This document shows positions 18,856 through 27,572 of a stretch of 64,000 nt of DNA, piece after piece. Both the position numbers and the translations under genes were made by a program. Below the pieces are notes generated by a model. That model saw only the letters and a program-made list of their open reading frames with translations, was not told the DNA's origin and made no database searches. Origin of the DNA: an uncultured Chloracidobacterium sp. (GTDB lineage Bacteria > Acidobacteriota > Blastocatellia > Pyrinomonadales > Pyrinomonadaceae); the NCBI GenBank assembly GCA_936914845.1, contig CAKZGE010000003.1, positions 372,001 through 436,000 on the forward strand, read 5' to 3'. Position 1 is the stretch's first letter, and each line of letters opens with the position of its first letter.

Positions 18856-19782
18856 ATGTCCCGCGAACCGCAAAATTTCATGGAAAGGCCGCAACGGCTT
18901 ATGTTGAAGCACATTCTTCGCAAGATATTCTTGGAAGATTGGGCAATGAAATTGGTAGCTCTCGGCATTACGCTGGCTTTGTGGTTCGGTGTTACGGGCT
19001 TGAGCAAGCCGGGAAGCGAGCGTTACAACGTTCCTCTTAATCTGCGCCTGCCGGACAATACGATAATAATGAACGCCCCGGCGCAGGAGGTGGAGATAAA
19101 AATAAGCGGCGACGATCGTCGGCTACAGCAAATAAAGCGCGGCGATCTGGCAATATCGGTCGATCTCAGCGAACTGCTGCCCGGTGATCGGGTGATCACG
19201 CTTGACCCTTCACAAGTTTCGATCGAATTGCCCACGGGCATTAAGCTGGACGAGATACAACCGAATAAAATAGCAGTTCGTTTGGAAACAGCGATCGAAA
19301 AGGAAGTTGCGGTCAAGGCCGAAACTGACGGCGATGTGCCGGAAGGTTTTGAGATCTACGGAGAAAGTATCGTGCCGCAAAGCATTCGTGTTCGCGGCCC
19401 GGCGAGTTTTATTCGTTCGCTGGCGGCAATTTCCACGGAAAAGATAGATCTGCGCGAACAGACGGCAGATTTTACGGCAAAACAAGTGCCCGTCGTTGTT
19501 TCAAACCCAAAGGCGACGCCATTTGAAACGGTTGTGGATGTAAATTTCCGGATCGGTGAAAAACGCATCGAACGCACGATTACAATTCCGGCGGCCGATT
19601 CCGGCAACAGACGAATTCAGGCGATAGTTTTTGGCCCGCGTTCCTTGATAGAACAATTGAACACCGAAAATACATCCGCTCAGATAGTGCATGATGACGC
19701 CGGCGAAGAATCTGCCCGGCTGATCTTGCCGCCGGAGTTTTCTGACCGCATAACAGTACAAAAGGTGCGTGTGCTTCATTAA
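18856..19782 (+). CDS. cdaR: YbbR-domain protein, CdaR-like regulator of CdaA
   Basis: A 308-residue protein with a cytoplasmic N-terminal stretch, one membrane span (about 34-52, LVALGITLALWFGVTGL) and an extracytoplasmic part built of YbbR repeats. These are beta-rich segments with motifs like VEIKISGDDRRL, VRGPASFIRSL and VFGPRSLIEQL. In Firmicutes such proteins bind and tune CdaA. The zero-base gap to cdaA (TAA then ATG) indicates translational coupling. An in-frame ATG at residue 16 is an alternative start. Confidence 0.85.
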   Translation: MSREPQNFMERPQRLMLKHILRKIFLEDWAMKLVALGITLALWFGVTGLSKPGSERYNVPLNLRLPDNTIIMNAPAQEVEIKISGDDRRLQQIKRGDLAISVDLSELLPGDRVITLDPSQVSIELPTGIKLDEIQPNKIAVRLETAIEKEVAVKAETDGDVPEGFEIYGESIVPQSIRVRGPASFIRSLAAISTEKIDLREQTADFTAKQVPVVVSNPKATPFETVVDVNFRIGEKRIERTITIPAADSGNRRIQAIVFGPRSLIEQLNTENTSAQIVHDDAGEESARLILPPEFSDRITVQKVRVLH

Positions 19783-19787
19783 GCGGC

Positions 19788-22175
19788 CTATTTAAGCCGC
19801 GGAAGCTTGCGAGCGGAAAAGACCTTGGCATCGATCGGCACATTTTGTTTCACATCTGTGATCGTGGTTATCGTAATGCCGTTCGATTGATTGTACGTCG
19901 TTGTTTTGAATGGCAGTTTCATGCCGTCCACATCACGATAATCCTCAAAGGTGATCCAATAGGGCAATTCTATGTCAGCCGAAGCGATCGGTGTTGTGCC
20001 TTCACGTTTCAACAGCAAAAAGCTCTTGGCTGAATAATATTCGGTAAATTTCGTTCCCTTTTCGGGTTCAAACACCACCACGTAGGCCTTTTCACCTTTG
20101 ACATCTGCCGTACCCGTGATCGCGGCTTTCGGTATCGCAGCCTTCCAATTGAGTACAAGCGACATATCGGCGCTTATTCGGGCGTCTTCGAGCCGCTTTC
20201 CGGTGTATTTTGTGACCGGTGCAAATGAATAAAGCTCTTCACCCTGGCTGCCGTCAAAAAAATCATACCCTTTTCCAATGACCTTGCCGACCGCGGTCAA
20301 TTCCGATTCGTTCGCGGCCTTGTTTGGGGCTTCCTGATAGGCGACGCCTTTTACCTGAACACCCTGATTCTGCATATCTGCATCATAACGGACAACGCGG
20401 GTCTTGATCTTTTCTATATTCGAACGCCCGCCGACCGCCTCAATAGCCTTCTGATTAAGTTCTTCCAGCGTAATAGAAGGTTTTTCTGACTTAAAGGGAA
20501 GGTAAGAAAACTCTCCTTCCGGCTGCACAATAATGATCGATCTAACCGCACCTTTGTCGTCGCGTACGACACGGAGTTTGTATGCGGCCGGCAGTGGAGC
20601 CAGCGAATATTCGTCCTTACCTATTTCCGCGAGTGTGTATGGCTGCTGTCCGGCTATATTTAGCGTTGCTTTACCGCCTTCCTGCTTTATCTCCAGCTTG
20701 ACCGGGGCTTTTTCATTTTGATAAAGACCTGTCAGGTCGGCGGGCACCGCTTTCGCATCGGGTGCCGACGGCATGTCTTCCTTTGCCCGCGGCAGGGTGT
20801 AATTGCCATGGGGCTGTTCCAGAAAAAGTTCTGTATCACGAAACGTGATGAAAAATCCTTCCGGTGTACCTTGCATTCTATATCTTCGTTCCCCGACCTT
20901 TTCTAGTGTGTAGGTCGGCTGGCCGGGCACGACCGCATATAGGCGCCCATCCTTGAATTCGATCGTGATATCAAATCCGGCAGCCTCAAAACGGTATTTA
21001 CCGGCTTCTTTCTGGTCACCGGCGACGGTGTCGGATGTCTGCGAACCAAGAATGTTCTCCCATACCACGGGCATCATCTCGCTGCCCAAACTCGAAGCCG
21101 ATACATTCGTCAACATTACAAAACCGAGCTTCTTTTCGGGTATCATCGCGACCATCGAATTAAATCCGTCTATGTTGCCGCCGTGCTGTACGACCTTCAG
21201 GCCCTTCCACGACTGCAGGAACCAGCCTAGCCCGTAATCGACACCGCCGGCGATCTTCATCTGCGGCTTTGTCCATTCCGCAAAGGCGGCTTCCGAAACA
21301 AGCCGTTTGTCGCCGACCTTTCCGCCATTGAGGATAAATCGAAGCCACTGTGCCATATCAAGAGCAGAAGAATTGATGGAACCGGCCGGGCCGATGGCAT
21401 CGATATTGCGATACGGGACCAGCTGGTTTTCCTTGGTATCCGAATTGAAAGTGTAACCGAGGGCTCTATCCGGTTTTCGTTCCATTTGGCGTATCGACAG
21501 ATCGCTGCTATTCATCCCGAGCGGTTTGAAGATCCGCGTTTCGACCATTTTTTCCCATGGCATCTGCTGAACTTTACCAACTATCTCGCCGGCCGCCAGG
21601 AACATGATGTTTTGATATTGAAAGGTCTCACGGAATTTCGCGGTCGGTTTTGCCTGAGCGGCCACTTCTATGATCTCGCGCCGGTTCAGCCTGCCGGTGA
21701 TCCAGGCCAGATCCGTTCTGTTCAAACCGGAAGAATGCGATAAAAGGTCGCGGATCGTCATCTTTTGATCTGCGTCAGGGTCACTCATCTTAAAAAATGG
21801 CAGATACTTTTTAGGCGGATCGTCCAGCGACAGCTTACCTTCATCTTGTGACATCAGAACGGTCAAGGCCGTAAATGCCTTTGTGGCGGAACCAATGGCA
21901 AATAGTGTTTCGGGGCGGACCGGCTTTTCGCCATTCAGATCTCGATAGCCGAAGCCTTTCGCCAAGATCACTTTATCTTCATAAACGATCGCCAATGCGG
22001 CCCCGGGTACGCCAAGTTCGCGACGGCGTTCGTCAAACTTTTTTTCGATCGCAGCAAGCCCGATGGTAACGGCAGGCGGGTTCGCGACTTGGGCCGAAAC
22101 CGTCGCCGGAAAACCTGAGACCATCGATAACAATATGAGAATGGAAAGAAGAAAACGATTTTGATGTTTGATCAT
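19788..22175 (-). CDS. Beta-lactamase-family serine hydrolase with C-terminal extension
   Basis: A 795-residue exported protein with a signal peptide (about 1-28, ending VSAQ). Residues about 40-370 have the class C beta-lactamase/DD-peptidase fold: nucleophile motif GSATKAFT (SxxK, Ser near 96), FQYQN (YxN box) and VQHGGNIDG (HxG). The C-terminal 400 residues hold a lipocalin-like DUF3471-type region (YRFEAAGFDITIEF, GLYQNEKAP) and a LolA-like terminal part with VGGRSNIEKIKTRVVRYD. This is a common acidobacterial architecture, probably a periplasmic esterase or peptidase rather than an antibiotic-resistance enzyme. It lies 6 bases downstream of the O-antigen-ligase-like gene. Confidence 0.85.
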   Translation of the reverse strand: MIKHQNRFLLSILILLSMVSGFPATVSAQVANPPAVTIGLAAIEKKFDERRRELGVPGAALAIVYEDKVILAKGFGYRDLNGEKPVRPETLFAIGSATKAFTALTVLMSQDEGKLSLDDPPKKYLPFFKMSDPDADQKMTIRDLLSHSSGLNRTDLAWITGRLNRREIIEVAAQAKPTAKFRETFQYQNIMFLAAGEIVGKVQQMPWEKMVETRIFKPLGMNSSDLSIRQMERKPDRALGYTFNSDTKENQLVPYRNIDAIGPAGSINSSALDMAQWLRFILNGGKVGDKRLVSEAAFAEWTKPQMKIAGGVDYGLGWFLQSWKGLKVVQHGGNIDGFNSMVAMIPEKKLGFVMLTNVSASSLGSEMMPVVWENILGSQTSDTVAGDQKEAGKYRFEAAGFDITIEFKDGRLYAVVPGQPTYTLEKVGERRYRMQGTPEGFFITFRDTELFLEQPHGNYTLPRAKEDMPSAPDAKAVPADLTGLYQNEKAPVKLEIKQEGGKATLNIAGQQPYTLAEIGKDEYSLAPLPAAYKLRVVRDDKGAVRSIIIVQPEGEFSYLPFKSEKPSITLEELNQKAIEAVGGRSNIEKIKTRVVRYDADMQNQGVQVKGVAYQEAPNKAANESELTAVGKVIGKGYDFFDGSQGEELYSFAPVTKYTGKRLEDARISADMSLVLNWKAAIPKAAITGTADVKGEKAYVVVFEPEKGTKFTEYYSAKSFLLLKREGTTPIASADIELPYWITFEDYRDVDGMKLPFKTTTYNQSNGITITTITDVKQNVPIDAKVFSARKLPRLK

Positions 22176-22181
22176 ATATAG

Positions 22182-23732
22182 CTACTCAAGGACGGGTTTG
22201 CCGAAAGATTCTATTTCGCAGATGCGAAAACCCAACGCCATCAAGAAAAAGAAGATCATCGCGACCTCTTGATCTCCAAGATTATAATGAGCAATGCCGC
22301 TGACGACAAATCCGCACATACCGCCAAAACATCCCAGCAAGATGCCGGCCGAACGCCAATCCAGAGTCGCCGCTCGAACCCGAAGGGTCTTCAGGATCGT
22401 CACGGAATATGAGATCAGCACAGCGAACCAAAATAATACCGCCGGCAGGCCGCGTTCGGTCAAAAGCTGTATCGGTGTTGAGTGGAAATGTCCCAACGGC
22501 ATTTTTCCGCCATCGAACATATTCCATTCCTGCCAGTGCTTTTGGATCGAATCCATGCCAACGCCGAAGGTCATGTTGCGGATGCTTTCCGACCAGATCC
22601 GCAAACCGTCACGCCACATTGTGAAACGATAAAGTGTCGAATCATCCGTCGGATCGAAAAAACCCTTTTCGCGCGTTTGCTGAACCACAAGCAACCCAAC
22701 GGCCGCCAGCGACACACCGACCGCAAGACCGATGCCGAACCATTTCCGCTTTGCTCCTATTAAAAATATCACAAAGCCCGATATCGCAAATGCCAGCTGA
22801 GAACCGCGGGTAACGGTCATAAGCAGCACCACACACATCGCCGCTACCGTTCCGCTGAGCAAAATGAAAGTTCGGCGAGCGTATTTTTGCTCCGGCCGCA
22901 ACCCTTGACCTCTGGCGGACAAAAAGCCCGCGACCAAAAGGCCGAGTGCTAAAGAGGCGATCAGCTGCAGGGCCTCGGCATAGGTTGTGTAGTGGCCGAA
23001 AAAGCCCGCCGAACGCCAATTCCGGCTTGTTTTCCAGCTGCCGATACCTAGTTTTTCCTCCGCATTCGGTAACATGCCGAGATCTGCCGATCCGACATCC
23101 ACTACCACGTCATAATCTTGCCGGTAAAGTTTGATCTTTCCGCTGCCGGTCGTTTCTATCTCCGTTACAATTGCTTCGGGCGAACGCACCTTTTTGCCAT
23201 TGACCGTTAAAATGGTGTCGCCGTCCTTCATTTTGGCGCGCAGGGCCGCACCGTCGGACGAAAGTTGATGTATCTCAACCCCACGCCCGAATATTCGTTC
23301 GATCGGCATCCACAAAACGTTTACGATGCAGGAAAAGATGAGCGCAAAACTTAGAAAATATGCCGCACGCCGATGACGGATGTTGCCGGCGACAAAATAG
23401 AAGATCAGAAATACAGAAACGCCGCGCATACGGTCGAGGGAAACTGCGGGTTCGTAAGAAAAGAGAGAGCTGACCAGCGACCACCCGAAAAGCCCCCACA
23501 GAGCAATATCGATCGTGCGCAATTTCAGCGGCTTTCTCGGTCCGCTCGCCAGCCTGACCAGCCAAACGGCCATGCCGATCAGCCACGCCGTCTGTGTGGC
23601 CGCGATCGAATGCGGAGCCGAAAGTGTCATCAGGATCAAAAAAAAGAAGGCGATGCGATCCATCCACCGCAGTTTTCGACTTTCTGTATTGGCGCCGGAA
23701 ACATTGTCCAGCCATTCGAGAAATCGCAGCAT
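22182..23732 (-). CDS. O-antigen ligase/Wzy-like membrane protein with inserted PDZ-like segment
   Basis: About 516 residues from the ATG at 23732 (MLRFLEWLDN); the frame is open to 23825 but that stretch is not membrane-like. Ten or more hydrophobic segments, plus the periplasmic motif GHFHSTPIQLLTERGLP, fit the Wzy_C/O-antigen ligase family, which polymerises or transfers glycans at the outer face of the inner membrane. Between two membrane segments, residues about 149-213 read like a PDZ domain: RGVEIHQLSSDGAALRA then DGDTILTVNGKKV then SPEAIVTEI. This is unusual for the family. The serine hydrolase gene follows 6 bases later. Confidence 0.8.
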   Translation of the reverse strand: MLRFLEWLDNVSGANTESRKLRWMDRIAFFFLILMTLSAPHSIAATQTAWLIGMAVWLVRLASGPRKPLKLRTIDIALWGLFGWSLVSSLFSYEPAVSLDRMRGVSVFLIFYFVAGNIRHRRAAYFLSFALIFSCIVNVLWMPIERIFGRGVEIHQLSSDGAALRAKMKDGDTILTVNGKKVRSPEAIVTEIETTGSGKIKLYRQDYDVVVDVGSADLGMLPNAEEKLGIGSWKTSRNWRSAGFFGHYTTYAEALQLIASLALGLLVAGFLSARGQGLRPEQKYARRTFILLSGTVAAMCVVLLMTVTRGSQLAFAISGFVIFLIGAKRKWFGIGLAVGVSLAAVGLLVVQQTREKGFFDPTDDSTLYRFTMWRDGLRIWSESIRNMTFGVGMDSIQKHWQEWNMFDGGKMPLGHFHSTPIQLLTERGLPAVLFWFAVLISYSVTILKTLRVRAATLDWRSAGILLGCFGGMCGFVVSGIAHYNLGDQEVAMIFFFLMALGFRICEIESFGKPVLE

Positions 23733-23754
23733 AAATGCCGTATTATAACAGCAT

Positions 23755-24462
23755 ATGGGCGATGAATTGATGTTGAAAGAACAAGAAGGAACATACACCG
23801 ACCTATCGCTGACCGCCGAGGTCAAACTTTATTACGACCTCTACATTCCGTCGGCTGCGGGCGAAAGCTCTCCGCTGTTATTGGCGGTTCATGGTTATGG
23901 AGCACACAAGCGGTATATGATGCGCGAAGCTCGTCTAATGGCGCCGCCAGATTTTGTAATTGCTTCAGTTCAGGCCCCGTATCCGCACTTTCGAAGTACC
24001 GAAAAAGGCCTGCGCGTCGGATTTGCTTGGCTGACGGATCATCGACCGGCCGAATCGGTTGAGCTGCATCAATATTTTCTGAACAAACTGATCGAAAAGC
24101 TGGTTTCCGATGGTGTGGCAGACCGCGGCAAAGTGCACCTATTGGGATTTTCACAGGCTTGTGCGCTCAATTTCCGGTATGCTTTCACCCATCCCGAAGT
24201 TCCGGCAAGCGTGATCGGCATTTGCGGCGGTGTTCCAAGCGATCTTGGCGAAAACCCGGCCTATAAGCCGTCCGCTGCAAAAACCTTGTATCTATTCGGT
24301 GATGATGATGAATTCTATTCCAATGAAAAATTTGCCGCCAATGACCGCCGCTTGCGCGATCTTCTACCGAATTATGCCTCTAAGCAGTTTCATGCCGGCC
24401 ACGAGATAACCGAAGAAATGCGTGCAGAAGTTCGCCGGTTTTTGAAAGACTTAGCTGGCTGA
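23755..24462 (+). CDS. Alpha/beta hydrolase, phospholipase/carboxylesterase type
   Basis: A 235-residue soluble hydrolase. The nucleophile elbow is HLLGFSQACALN (Gly-Phe-Ser-Gln-Ala), preceded by LLLAVHGYGAHK at the oxyanion position. The acid is likely Asp in LFGDDDEFY, and the His is in FHAGHEIT. It resembles small carboxylesterases of the YpfH/acyl-protein-thioesterase group; the substrate is unknown. MGDELM and MLKEQEG (five codons later) are both possible starts. It is divergent from the O-antigen-ligase-like gene, with only 22 bases between starts. Confidence 0.8.
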   Translation: MGDELMLKEQEGTYTDLSLTAEVKLYYDLYIPSAAGESSPLLLAVHGYGAHKRYMMREARLMAPPDFVIASVQAPYPHFRSTEKGLRVGFAWLTDHRPAESVELHQYFLNKLIEKLVSDGVADRGKVHLLGFSQACALNFRYAFTHPEVPASVIGICGGVPSDLGENPAYKPSAAKTLYLFGDDDEFYSNEKFAANDRRLRDLLPNYASKQFHAGHEITEEMRAEVRRFLKDLAG

Positions 24463-24481
24463 TCCTCTAATATGAGACCCG

Positions 24482-25417
24482 TCAATTAGCCGGGCCCGAA
24501 GAGATAGCTGCCATCAAGTTCGGTGCAAATGCGGCTTCGCTGTGGTCGAAGATCTCGTCCAATTCTTTTTGAACGCTGCCGTGGCCGGCCGGGATCTGCT
24601 TAATAACCGGTTCGAACTTGCGAAAATCGTAAAGGTCAGCATCCAAAAGGTGCGAACCTGTAACATTTGAAAGGGCGGTCATGATCGAGCTGCGGATGAA
24701 GGGTATTTCTTGCTCAAGGTCTGAGATCAGCCGCTTCATTCGGGCACGTTTTAAGTTTGGCTGTGAACCGCACAAATTGCACGGAATTATCGGAAATTGC
24801 TGTTCTTCTGCGTATTTGGCGATCTCTTTTTCATTGCAATAGGCCAGCGGTCGAATAATGGTGTTATTGCCGGCGTCGCTGCGGAGAATCGGCGGCATCG
24901 CTTTCAACTGGCCGACGAAGAAAAGGTTCAACAGAAACGTATTGATGATGTCATCGGCATGGTGGCCGAGAGCTATCTTTGTACAACCTTCCTCAATAGC
25001 CGTCGAATACAAAATACCGCGTCTTAGCCGCGAACAAAGCGAGCAGAACGTTTTGCCCTCGGGTACGTGTTCTTTGACGATCGAATAGGTGTCCTCTTGA
25101 ACAACGCGGTATTTTACACCGATGCTTTCAAGGTATTCGGGCAAGATGTGTTCGGGAAACCCCGGCTGTTTTTGGTCAAGATTTACGGCAATGATCTCAA
25201 AATCGACCGGAGCCCGCCGCTTGACGTCAAGTAAAAGATCGAGCAGCGTATAGCTGTCTTTTCCGCCCGAAAGACAGACCATTATTTTGTCGCCGTTTTC
25301 GATCATCGAAAAATCCGCGATGGCTCGGCCTACTTTTTTCAACAACTTCGACTTTGTTTTTGTTTCTGCGTACAAGTTTACTTTAACAACTCCTTCAGAA
25401 ACTTTTGATTTTGCCAC
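24482..25417 (-). CDS. ttcA: tRNA 2-thiocytidine synthetase TtcA
   Basis: A 311-residue enzyme that makes 2-thiocytidine at position 32 of tRNAs. The PP-loop ATP-binding motif is CLSGGKDSYTLLDLLL. The cysteines that ligate the [4Fe-4S] cluster are in FCSLCSRLRRG (two) and IPCNLCGSQPN. The ALGHHADD motif also fits. It converges on the esterase gene at 24462. Confidence 0.93.
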   Translation of the reverse strand: MAKSKVSEGVVKVNLYAETKTKSKLLKKVGRAIADFSMIENGDKIMVCLSGGKDSYTLLDLLLDVKRRAPVDFEIIAVNLDQKQPGFPEHILPEYLESIGVKYRVVQEDTYSIVKEHVPEGKTFCSLCSRLRRGILYSTAIEEGCTKIALGHHADDIINTFLLNLFFVGQLKAMPPILRSDAGNNTIIRPLAYCNEKEIAKYAEEQQFPIIPCNLCGSQPNLKRARMKRLISDLEQEIPFIRSSIMTALSNVTGSHLLDADLYDFRKFEPVIKQIPAGHGSVQKELDEIFDHSEAAFAPNLMAAISSGPAN

Positions 25418-25450
25418 GCATCGCCCGATTTAACAACCTTTAAAATTAAC

Positions 25451-25479
25451 TGGACACCACCGGTCTACTCAATTATCAT
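25451..25479 (+). promoter_or_regulatory. Likely sigma70-type promoter of the bactofilin gene
   Basis: TGGACA at 25451-25456 and TATCAT at 25474-25479, separated by exactly 17 bases, upstream of the bactofilin start. It implies a 5' leader of about 115 bases. Prediction by eye only. Confidence 0.45.
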
Positions 25480-25602
25480 TTATTTGCACATGCAATTCTG
25501 CGGTGCTTTCCCGGGCAAAACGATTTCGGCTGTTTGGTTCCATCGACCTTTTGCTGTTTGTATCGCCGCCTAAGCATAACATTTTAAGGAGTTTAATTTG
25601 CC

Positions 25603-26235
25603 ATGATCAGAATGGGAAGAGGTTCCAAAACAGAACCCGCCAATGACACCAGCTATCGCAACCAGCCCGTTGAAACACCCTCGTACCCATACACATCAGA
25701 AAATTCGCAAACGGCTTCTTCACGAGCGGTCAGCGATAGCGAATCGATGGCTCGTGATATAAAAGAAGGCCGTTTGAGCGGTTTTGTCGGCCACGGTACG
25801 GTATTGACCGGTGAAACGACGTTTCAGGCAATGCTTCGTGTTGACGGCCATTTGCTCGGTACAGTTTCTTCTGATTCCGGTACGCTGATAGTCGGTACGA
25901 ACGGACAAGTTGACGCCAATATCGTGGTTGCCTCGGCGATGATCAACGGCGTTGTCAATGGCGATATAGTTGCGGCGGAAAAGATCCAACTTGGCCGGAC
26001 CGCGCGCGTGATCGGCAACATCCAAACCCCCAAATTGCTGATCGAAGAGGGCGCAATATTTGAAGGTTCGTGCAGCATGATGAAAGCCCGCGAGGCCGCG
26101 GATAACCGTTCGCAAGAGGGCCGGAGCGCTTACAAGCCGAATGAGACGTCCTATCAGACGATCGATGAGATCACCGACGAAGATCTGGCAGCGGTGGAGG
26201 AATCAGAAGCCGACACCGAAGCCGCATCTGCCTAG
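25603..26235 (+). CDS. Bactofilin (polymer-forming cytoskeletal protein)
   Basis: A 210-residue protein. The central part (about 52-160) is the bactofilin beta-helix domain, with repeated hydrophobic/Gly strands such as GTVLTGETTFQAMLRVDG, GTLIVGTNGQVDANI and INGVVNGDIVAAEKIQL. Flanking regions are polar and probably disordered, rich in Ser/Thr N-terminally and acidic at the C-terminus. Bactofilins polymerise without nucleotide and act in cell shape, stalk or envelope organisation. AAGGAG lies upstream of the ATG, and a strong terminator follows. Confidence 0.92.
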   Translation: MIRMGRGSKTEPANDTSYRNQPVETPSYPYTSENSQTASSRAVSDSESMARDIKEGRLSGFVGHGTVLTGETTFQAMLRVDGHLLGTVSSDSGTLIVGTNGQVDANIVVASAMINGVVNGDIVAAEKIQLGRTARVIGNIQTPKLLIEEGAIFEGSCSMMKAREAADNRSQEGRSAYKPNETSYQTIDEITDEDLAAVEESEADTEAASA

Positions 26236-26259
26236 AAGAAAAACATTCGAAGAGACCAG

Positions 26260-26285
26260 GGCGGGTTGCGGCCCGCCTTTTTTAT
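26260..26285 (+). terminator. Rho-independent terminator after the bactofilin gene
   Basis: GGCGGG (26260-26265) pairs with CCCGCC (26272-26277) over a six-base loop, directly followed by a T-rich tract TTTTTTATTTT. Located 24 bases after the stop codon. Confidence 0.85.
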
Positions 26286-26359
26286 TTTAAAAGATTGGAA
26301 TATGCTATTGAGCACGGCTTTATGTAATTTCTTTTGAAAAGTGGGGAGGAAACTTATTT

Positions 26360-26773
26360 ATGCTCAATGATTTCAAAGCTTTTATCGCTCGCGGAAACAT
26401 TCTTGACCTAGCCATCGCCGTTATTATGGGTGCTGCCTTTGGTTCTGTCGTAAAAACCTTTACGGATGGCATTATTATGCCGGTCGTTGGATTAGTGACC
26501 GGCGGCATCGATTTCAAAGATAAGGTCATCAACTTAGGTTCGATGCCTGTTTCGACCCCTGAACAGATATCTGCCGCCGTAGCCGCCAAACAACCGCTGA
26601 TCATGTACGGCCAGCTTATCAATGACGCGATCAATTTTCTGATCGTCGCGTTCGTGATGTTTCTTTTGGCTCGATACGCAATGAAGCTCTTCAAGGGCCT
26701 TGAGGCCGTAACGCCGCCAACCGGCGAAGAGGTCCTACTTACCGAAATAAGGGACATTCTAAAAGAAAAATAA
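26360..26773 (+). CDS. mscL: Large-conductance mechanosensitive channel MscL
   Basis: A 137-residue channel subunit. It has the N-terminal amphipathic helix FKAFIARGNILDLAIAV and first pore helix (VIMGAAFGSVVKTFTDGIIMPV), a periplasmic loop of about 45 residues, the second membrane helix (LINDAINFLIVAFVMFLL) and a charged C-terminal bundle. It opens under membrane tension to release solutes during hypo-osmotic shock. A GGGGAGGA ribosome site precedes the ATG and a terminator follows. Confidence 0.96.
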   Translation: MLNDFKAFIARGNILDLAIAVIMGAAFGSVVKTFTDGIIMPVVGLVTGGIDFKDKVINLGSMPVSTPEQISAAVAAKQPLIMYGQLINDAINFLIVAFVMFLLARYAMKLFKGLEAVTPPTGEEVLLTEIRDILKEK

Positions 26774-26780
26774 AAAAAGG

Positions 26781-26819
26781 AGCGGCGATGAGAGTTTCGC
26801 CGCTTTCTTTTTATTTTTT
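26781..26819 (+). terminator. Rho-independent terminator after mscL
   Basis: AGCGGCGA (26781-26788) pairs with TCGCCGCT (26797-26804) over an eight-base loop, followed by a T-rich tail. Starts 7 bases after the mscL stop. Confidence 0.85.
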
Positions 26820-26828
26820 ATCAATTTA

Positions 26829-26985
26829 TTAGATGGTTTGCAGAGCCATAAAGGTCGATCTTCTGACCGCTCGAAAGATCTCGCCCAAAGGCATGGAAAG
26901 CGACAGTTTTCCACGGCTCATCTTTATTGCAATGTCCCAAAAACTGACAATGCTGACAAAGATATCGTTGGTGGGATATGGCTTG
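26829..26985 (-). pseudogene. Remnant of a PIN-domain (VapC-like) toxin
   Basis: The minus-strand frame ending at a stop at 26829-26831 reads VSIVSFWDIAIKMSRGKLSL followed by MPLGEIFRAVRRSTFMALQTI. This matches the middle of PIN proteins of the PilT/COG3744 type, where S-x-x-S-(F/W)-W-E-I-A-I-K-x-x-x-GKL-x-L is the hallmark. About 50 residues remain. The N-terminal half with the first catalytic Asp, and the C-terminal metal-binding Asp, are missing, and there is no start codon or ribosome site. I infer a decayed toxin gene. Confidence 0.65.
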
Positions 26986-27047
26986 CCTGCGAATAGTCTA
27001 ATTTGAAATATTTAGCAGTGTTGTAATAACCACGTGAATTCAAGGAC

Positions 27048-27252
27048 ATGAGCAGAATTTCTTTTGATCCGGAGCAGTAGGGCGGCGTCCATGTGTTCGA
27101 GGGTTGCGTATTCGGGTCAAGGATATTTTGGACATGCTTGCCGGCGGAGCCAGCGAAAGTGAAATTTTAGCAGACCATCCCTATCTCTAAGCCGAAGACG
27201 GAAAAGCGAGCCTTGAATATGCTGCTGATCCGATCTTGAAGTCTCGCCAGAA
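27048..27252 (+). pseudogene. Remnant of a DUF433 antitoxin-like gene
   Basis: Starting at the ATG at 27048 the frame reads MSRISFDPEQ then hits TAG. Shifting by one base restores RRPCVRGLRIRVKDILDML, then LAGGASESEILADHPYL, then a TAA, then AEDGKASLEYAAD. This is the full consensus order of DUF433 proteins (about 75 residues, usually antitoxin partners of PIN-like toxins). It is broken by two stop codons and an apparent one-base deletion near 27085. The decay is clear and the family call is confident from the motif order. Confidence 0.75.
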
Positions 27253-27335
27253 TTTTTGCTTGCGTGAACTTATATACAAGTGTATTCGATTATTTATTGT
27301 TAAAAGAAATAATGAAGATGATATAGAATGCTTAT

Positions 27336-27572
27336 ATGGGTCTTACATTTGAGAGTATAGAAAAGGCAGCAAAACAGCTTAGTGTTCGCGAGCGAGGAGC
27401 CTTAGCCAATAGTCTAATTAAGGGGCTTGATGAGGCTGAGGGTGACGAAGAATATATTGAATCGTTGTGGGTAGCCGAGGCCGAACACCGCATAGATGCG
27501 TATCTCAACGGTAGTCTAGAATCGTCAGATGGCGATGATGTTACGGCGCGCCTTCGTGAAAACCTGAAATGA
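27336..27572 (+). CDS. Addiction-module antitoxin (PF09720-type)
   Basis: A 78-residue acidic protein resembling the addiction-module component family. The N-terminal part has LTFESIEKAAKQLSVRERGALANSLIKGL, and the C-terminal tail with WVAEAEHRIDAYLNGSLESS is typical of the toxin-binding part. Its stop overlaps the toxin start by four bases (ATGA), which is usual for type II pairs. There is no clear ribosome site upstream. It should neutralise the ParE-like toxin and repress its own transcription. Confidence 0.8.
   Translation: MGLTFESIEKAAKQLSVRERGALANSLIKGLDEAEGDEEYIESLWVAEAEHRIDAYLNGSLESSDGDDVTARLRENLK

Noticed and set aside
19788..22175. Antibiotic-resistance beta-lactamase
   Set aside because: The fold is shared with many esterases and peptidases; the long C-terminal extension points to a housekeeping hydrolase.
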